The notes beneath the pieces were generated by a model, which was not told where the DNA came from, searched no databases, and saw only the letters and a list, made by a program, of their open reading frames with translations. Shown here one piece after another: positions 61,401-64,000 of a stretch of DNA of 64,000 nucleotides. Within the stretch, counting starts at the first letter, position 1. Every line of letters starts with the position of its first letter. The stretch lies in NCBI RefSeq assembly GCF_004916905.1, contig NZ_SDLV01000040.1, positions 62,001 to 126,000 on the forward strand, read 5' to 3'. The position numbers were made by a program, and so were the translations under genes. This stretch comes from Chryseobacterium candidae. Its GTDB lineage: Bacteria > Bacteroidota > Bacteroidia > Flavobacteriales > Weeksellaceae.

Positions 61401-64000
61401 ATTCTAATATTCCGTTTTTCATCTGACGAACTTCTGAAATCGTTTTTCCGGAGCCGTCCTGAACAAAAACATTCACCAATGCATCAGGAACTGCTGAGTA
61501 AACATAAACTTTTGCTTTTTCTCCTCTTGATAATTCTTCTTTTGGAGCGATCACTGTAAGAAATGTTTTCTGAGTGGGTTTTAAAGCTGTTTTATCCCAA
61601 ACACTGAAATACTGTGAAGTTTTGATGGTATCTTTTCCTTCTATATTGAAAAGTTCCAACTCGTAATCTCCTGTTTCCAGTTTTCCTAAATCAAGATTCG
61701 TTGAAAGCTGAGCATTTTCAGCGGATGGCTGCTGCTGTCTTTCAACTAATACTTTCTCAGTTTTCCAGTTTTTAATCTCGTCATTTTTATCAAAAAGATC
61801 ATGTGGGAATTTGCTGATGAATTCTTCTTTTGAATATTTCGGCAAGTTCTGAACATCAGATTTGAAATTATCTCTGAAAATTCTTTCCGGAGCCTTCAGT
61901 TTGGATAGTTTAACCTGATAAGGTTTCTTAAGATTCTGATCATTATAATTTTTGGTTTCCACCTTCAATTTCACGTTTTCGTCAGTAAAAATATTAGTGA
62001 TATTTTCTGCCTGAATGTAATGAGAAACTGACGCTACTTTTAATTGGGTATCTGCGGACTGCGTTTCTCCATTGATGTCTGTCACAGAGGCATTGATGGC
62101 ATAATTATCAATCTGTATTCCTTCCAGCTTTTCATCTTTTTTAAGTTCTAAACGAATTGTAAATTCTCCTTTCTCGTTGGTTTTTGCTTCGCCAAGAATT
62201 GAATTTTCATTATCATCATTCTGCGGATACCAGCTGAAATACCTCCATCTGATATTCTGTTTTTTGATTTCATAATTCACTGTGCTATTGCTCAGCGGAA
62301 CACCTGAGAACATGACAGCTTTTCCTTTCAGTTCTATAGTCTGACCGTATTTGTACTCCTCTTTAACAGGGTCAAAGGTTACTTCAAACTTTGGTCTTTT
62401 GTATTCTTCTACCCTGAAATTTTTATATCCTGTGCTTTCTCCTTCTATTCTCAGATAAAAGTTTCCGTTCAGTTTTCCTTTTGGAAGAATAAAACTTCCA
62501 TGATAAGAACCAAATTCATTGGTAGTAAATTCCTGTGAAGAAACCTCTTCACTATTGGTATTCAATAAAGTGATTTTTTGTTTTAATCCTGAAAGAACAG
62601 CTTCCACCTCCTTGTTGATTCTGGTATTGATCACTTTGAAATAAACAGTCTGCCCGGGACGGTAAATTCCTCTGTCTACAAAAATCTGAGCGGTTGAACG
62701 CGTTTGTTTATTTGGATTATAATCATCAGCATAGCCTCTGTTTCCATACACCTGCATGATCTGGAAATCATTTGTTTTAGGCTGTTGGATCAGGAAAGTT
62801 CTGTAATATTCTTTGCTGTCTGTAGCAGGAAGCTTAAATACTCCGCTGGCACTGGTTGTTCCCTCAATTTTAGTTAGAGTTTTATTGGAAACAAATTCAT
62901 AAAATCGAAGACCTTCATTGGCTAAAGGCTTACCATTCTCACTATTAACTAATTTCAGTTCGTCAGAAAGAGGCTTTCTGTCTGTTTTGGCCTGATAAAT
63001 TATTCTGTTCCCGGAAACCAGAAAGTAAAAATTCTGTCTGGAGTCAGTATCTTTCATATCTGCTCCTGCAACGGTAAATTCTGCCACATATACTCCTGAA
63101 GGAAGTGGCTTCACTTCCAGAGAACTTGTATGGCTCTGATAATCTTTGGGATCCGGAAGCTGAAATTTTTCCTTTCTTACCAGATTCTTTTTTAGATTTC
63201 CGAAAGTATTGGAATAAGAGTTCTGAACGTATTGAAGCAGTGACGTAAAATCCTCTTTTACTTCATAAATATTCATGGTAAATTCTGATACATTCTTATA
63301 TTGTGCAACAAAATGAATGGGCAGATTATTCTGAGTCTGAGATTCATATTTTAAATTCAGATATGGATTGACAATCTGGACTTCTTTGCTTTTAATATTC
63401 TCCAGAAAAAGAGATTTTGGATATTCACTTTTAGCTTGTGCAGCCAATGCAAGAGCTTCTTTAGGTTTCTTCTGATTAGTAAGCTCATCCATGACATCTC
63501 CCATGATCATTACTTTATAATCTCCTTCTACATTAGATTTCAAAAGAATCTGAAGCTGCTGAAGTTTATCCTTACAATGATTGAAGCTACAGTTTTCCGT
63601 GATCTTTTCTCTCATGAAATACAGCCTTGAATTTCCTGTATTCTGCCCGATCAGTTCATCATAAGTTGCATTAATTGTTGTACGGTTGGCAGCCAGTTCA
63701 TTTTTGGTGAAAATATTGTTTTCAGATAAAAATCCTATTTTCTTTACGCCATACCAATCTGATAATGTCGGGAAATAAGCGATATCTCCAGCTTCTGAAA
63801 AGATATTCTTATACTTTTCCAGGGAAATCTTTTTCATTTCAGGCTTCTCCTGATCAAGTTCCTGATAGTTTTTAGTCAGATAATTTTTAAAATCCAGCTT
63901 ACTCCAGGTTTCAATCTGTGAAACGTCCTGCGAGTTGATATTGGTTCTTCCGTTTATTTTCCATGCATTCTGGTTGTAATAATCCATGAAAAAACCATTA
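58435..64000 (-). CDS. Alpha-2-macroglobulin family protein (partial, 5' end outside the window)
   Basis: The frame stays open to the window edge (NGFF before the first Met at 63987), and no signal peptide is seen, so the start lies to the right. About 1855 residues are visible. Bacterial A2M order is clear: MG domains, RSTAQIFVDRGIYRPGQTVYFK (MG2/MG3), LPSGVYVAEF, the A2M core TAFFYPDLKTDAEGNVSFEFTSPEALTKWKLMFLAHT, then the alpha/alpha-toroid with NPDGGFSWYPGYPSSYGT, and a receptor-binding-like end. The thioester site expected after ALP reads NNSADVIFNKW instead of a CxEQ form. An EEVVVTGY motif occurs near residue 1040. It probably traps proteases at the cell surface or periplasm. Confidence 0.93.
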   Translation of the reverse strand, partial: NGFFMDYYNQNAWKINGRTNINSQDVSQIETWSKLDFKNYLTKNYQELDQEKPEMKKISLEKYKNIFSEAGDIAYFPTLSDWYGVKKIGFLSENNIFTKNELAANRTTINATYDELIGQNTGNSRLYFMREKITENCSFNHCKDKLQQLQILLKSNVEGDYKVMIMGDVMDELTNQKKPKEALALAAQAKSEYPKSLFLENIKSKEVQIVNPYLNLKYESQTQNNLPIHFVAQYKNVSEFTMNIYEVKEDFTSLLQYVQNSYSNTFGNLKKNLVRKEKFQLPDPKDYQSHTSSLEVKPLPSGVYVAEFTVAGADMKDTDSRQNFYFLVSGNRIIYQAKTDRKPLSDELKLVNSENGKPLANEGLRFYEFVSNKTLTKIEGTTSASGVFKLPATDSKEYYRTFLIQQPKTNDFQIMQVYGNRGYADDYNPNKQTRSTAQIFVDRGIYRPGQTVYFKVINTRINKEVEAVLSGLKQKITLLNTNSEEVSSQEFTTNEFGSYHGSFILPKGKLNGNFYLRIEGESTGYKNFRVEEYKRPKFEVTFDPVKEEYKYGQTIELKGKAVMFSGVPLSNSTVNYEIKKQNIRWRYFSWYPQNDDNENSILGEAKTNEKGEFTIRLELKKDEKLEGIQIDNYAINASVTDINGETQSADTQLKVASVSHYIQAENITNIFTDENVKLKVETKNYNDQNLKKPYQVKLSKLKAPERIFRDNFKSDVQNLPKYSKEEFISKFPHDLFDKNDEIKNWKTEKVLVERQQQPSAENAQLSTNLDLGKLETGDYELELFNIEGKDTIKTSQYFSVWDKTALKPTQKTFLTVIAPKEELSRGEKAKVYVYSAVPDALVNVFVQDGSGKTISEVRQMKNGILEYTAEIPKDKSVSELNLQFQLVAFNDVNTESVSLKIKDTEKPLKIETVTFRDKLEPNAKEKWTVKVTGNDKEKINAEVLANMYDMSLDQFATNSYSWTKLYTPFVIITSYGIRNYLQQQNYQKRFRYFEDRYINVPQFNWFDGDFNHYVLKGKASGAMVSNAVMPAPSAVAKEAAIEEVVVTGYTKKSNMHYDQASAARVRAQDANGGEGSDGKDLEKIPVRQNLNETAFFYPDLKTDAEGNVSFEFTSPEALTKWKLMFLAHTKDARAATLEKEVVTQKEFSVTPNYPRFLREGDELNLQSKLSNLTDKKLNGSAELQILDAFTNENISSKFGITSGVQNFNLNENGSSALTWKLKAPDNVSSIIFKVVAKAGAYSDGEQQAVAVLPNRMLVTDAVPVFVKEGETKTFVLDNLKNNTSTTASNVSNTLELTTNPIWEIMFALPSLKNDQNNSADVIFNKWFADVLASEIFKANPKMKTVFEEYQNKGLLHSNLEKNQELKQLLLEETPWVLESKNEGEQMQKLALLFDVNTMKNSINQDWDDFKKLQNPDGGFSWYPGYPSSYGTSLYILKNLGKINSWLKDNVKDYQSTDQKVLVAQLIQYVDNEVAKYYDVKKDNVWNNWAMDYLDTRNYWEQQYPLKGKGATLKTLVKQKAKTAKITDFTFFGLHRAVLLMNDYGLKEVSAKLMTYLKETSTDTKTQGVYWKQNLNDWGWFGSKVVNHAGALEAFNTLKSNDQNFIEDMKIWLVTQKEVNSWGSSRGTAEVIFTILNSGKSWTGAESDKATIVWGGKEVAPQTQATGYVKSSMKPETVDKNLATVTVTKPGPGIVQGGLFWQYYEDIDKIKSSESYISVTKELYKKVKTVNGEELQKISTETPLKVGDKITVRMILNTDRAMEFIHIKDMRAAGFEPVDVLSGYQWKNNLGYYQSAKDASTNFYIQYMPKGKYVFEYDVVANASGKFSNGITTMQNYYAPQMNAHTKGSNVTISE

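Noticed and set aside
58435-63987. Taking Met at 63987 as the true start of the macroglobulin
   Set aside because: The frame remains open to the window edge and there is no signal peptide, which this secreted family requires.

Overview
The window looks like chromosome of a Flavobacteriia bacterium, most likely Chryseobacterium or a close relative. The signs are low GC, promoters with the Bacteroidetes -7 box TAnnTTTG, a SusC/SusD pair, type IX secretion sorting domains, a class A beta-lactamase of the Chryseobacterium kind, a GG-leader bacteriocin-like peptide and several genus-type intergenic repeats. No rRNA, tRNA, CRISPR array, complete insertion sequence or prophage was recognised.

Layout. 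1-3.3 kb (+): the end of a GH5-type cellulase, a class A beta-lactamase, a small secreted protein, 3-hydroxybutyryl-CoA dehydrogenase and a small acidic protein. 3.3-13 kb (mostly -): META-domain lipoprotein, pheT, a DUF417/RclC-like membrane protein with a frame-broken AraC regulator, dnaN, dgkA (+), a GyrI-like protein, an AIG2-like cyclotransferase overlapping an SGNH hydrolase, and a barstar-like protein. 13-22 kb (-): purL, a YhcG-type PDDEXK nuclease between 34-bp direct repeats, a serine hydrolase with a decayed copy of its 3' end beside it, a WG-repeat protein and purB. 22-23.7 kb: a GG-leader peptide, a possible orphan transcript and two tandem secreted paralogues.

23.7-32.6 kb (-) is a polysaccharide-utilisation operon in the order SusC, SusD, GH144-like glucanase, esterase, GH3 beta-glucosidase. 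The enzyme pairing points to beta-1,2-glucan: SusCD imports oligosaccharides, the GH144-like lipoprotein cuts the chain and the GH3 enzyme releases glucose. 33-42.6 kb holds DUF4197 and DUF493 proteins, a secreted M43 metalloprotease, an ArsC-like protein, a deoxynucleoside kinase, duplicated glutaminyl cyclotransferases and a VOC/GNAT/AHSA1 cluster. 42.9-47 kb holds a CPA1 antiporter, a bestrophin, and DUF2490 and DUF1398 proteins.

47-49.6 kb (-) is a compact four-gene operon: a 108-residue protein of unknown function, a seven-helix membrane protein, a histidine kinase without a sensor domain, and a LuxR-type response regulator. It is the best candidate here for an undescribed signalling system. 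A frame-broken T9SS cargo gene follows (49.9-50.7 kb, +). 50.8-53.2 kb is a five-gene VOC/SRPBCC/DUF1569 operon. 53.4-57 kb is a TolC/HlyD/ABC-2 permease export operon with no ATPase gene. The window ends with two linked protease inhibitors, ecotin and a large alpha-2-macroglobulin that appears to have lost its thioester and carries a TonB-box-like motif; the latter runs off the right edge.
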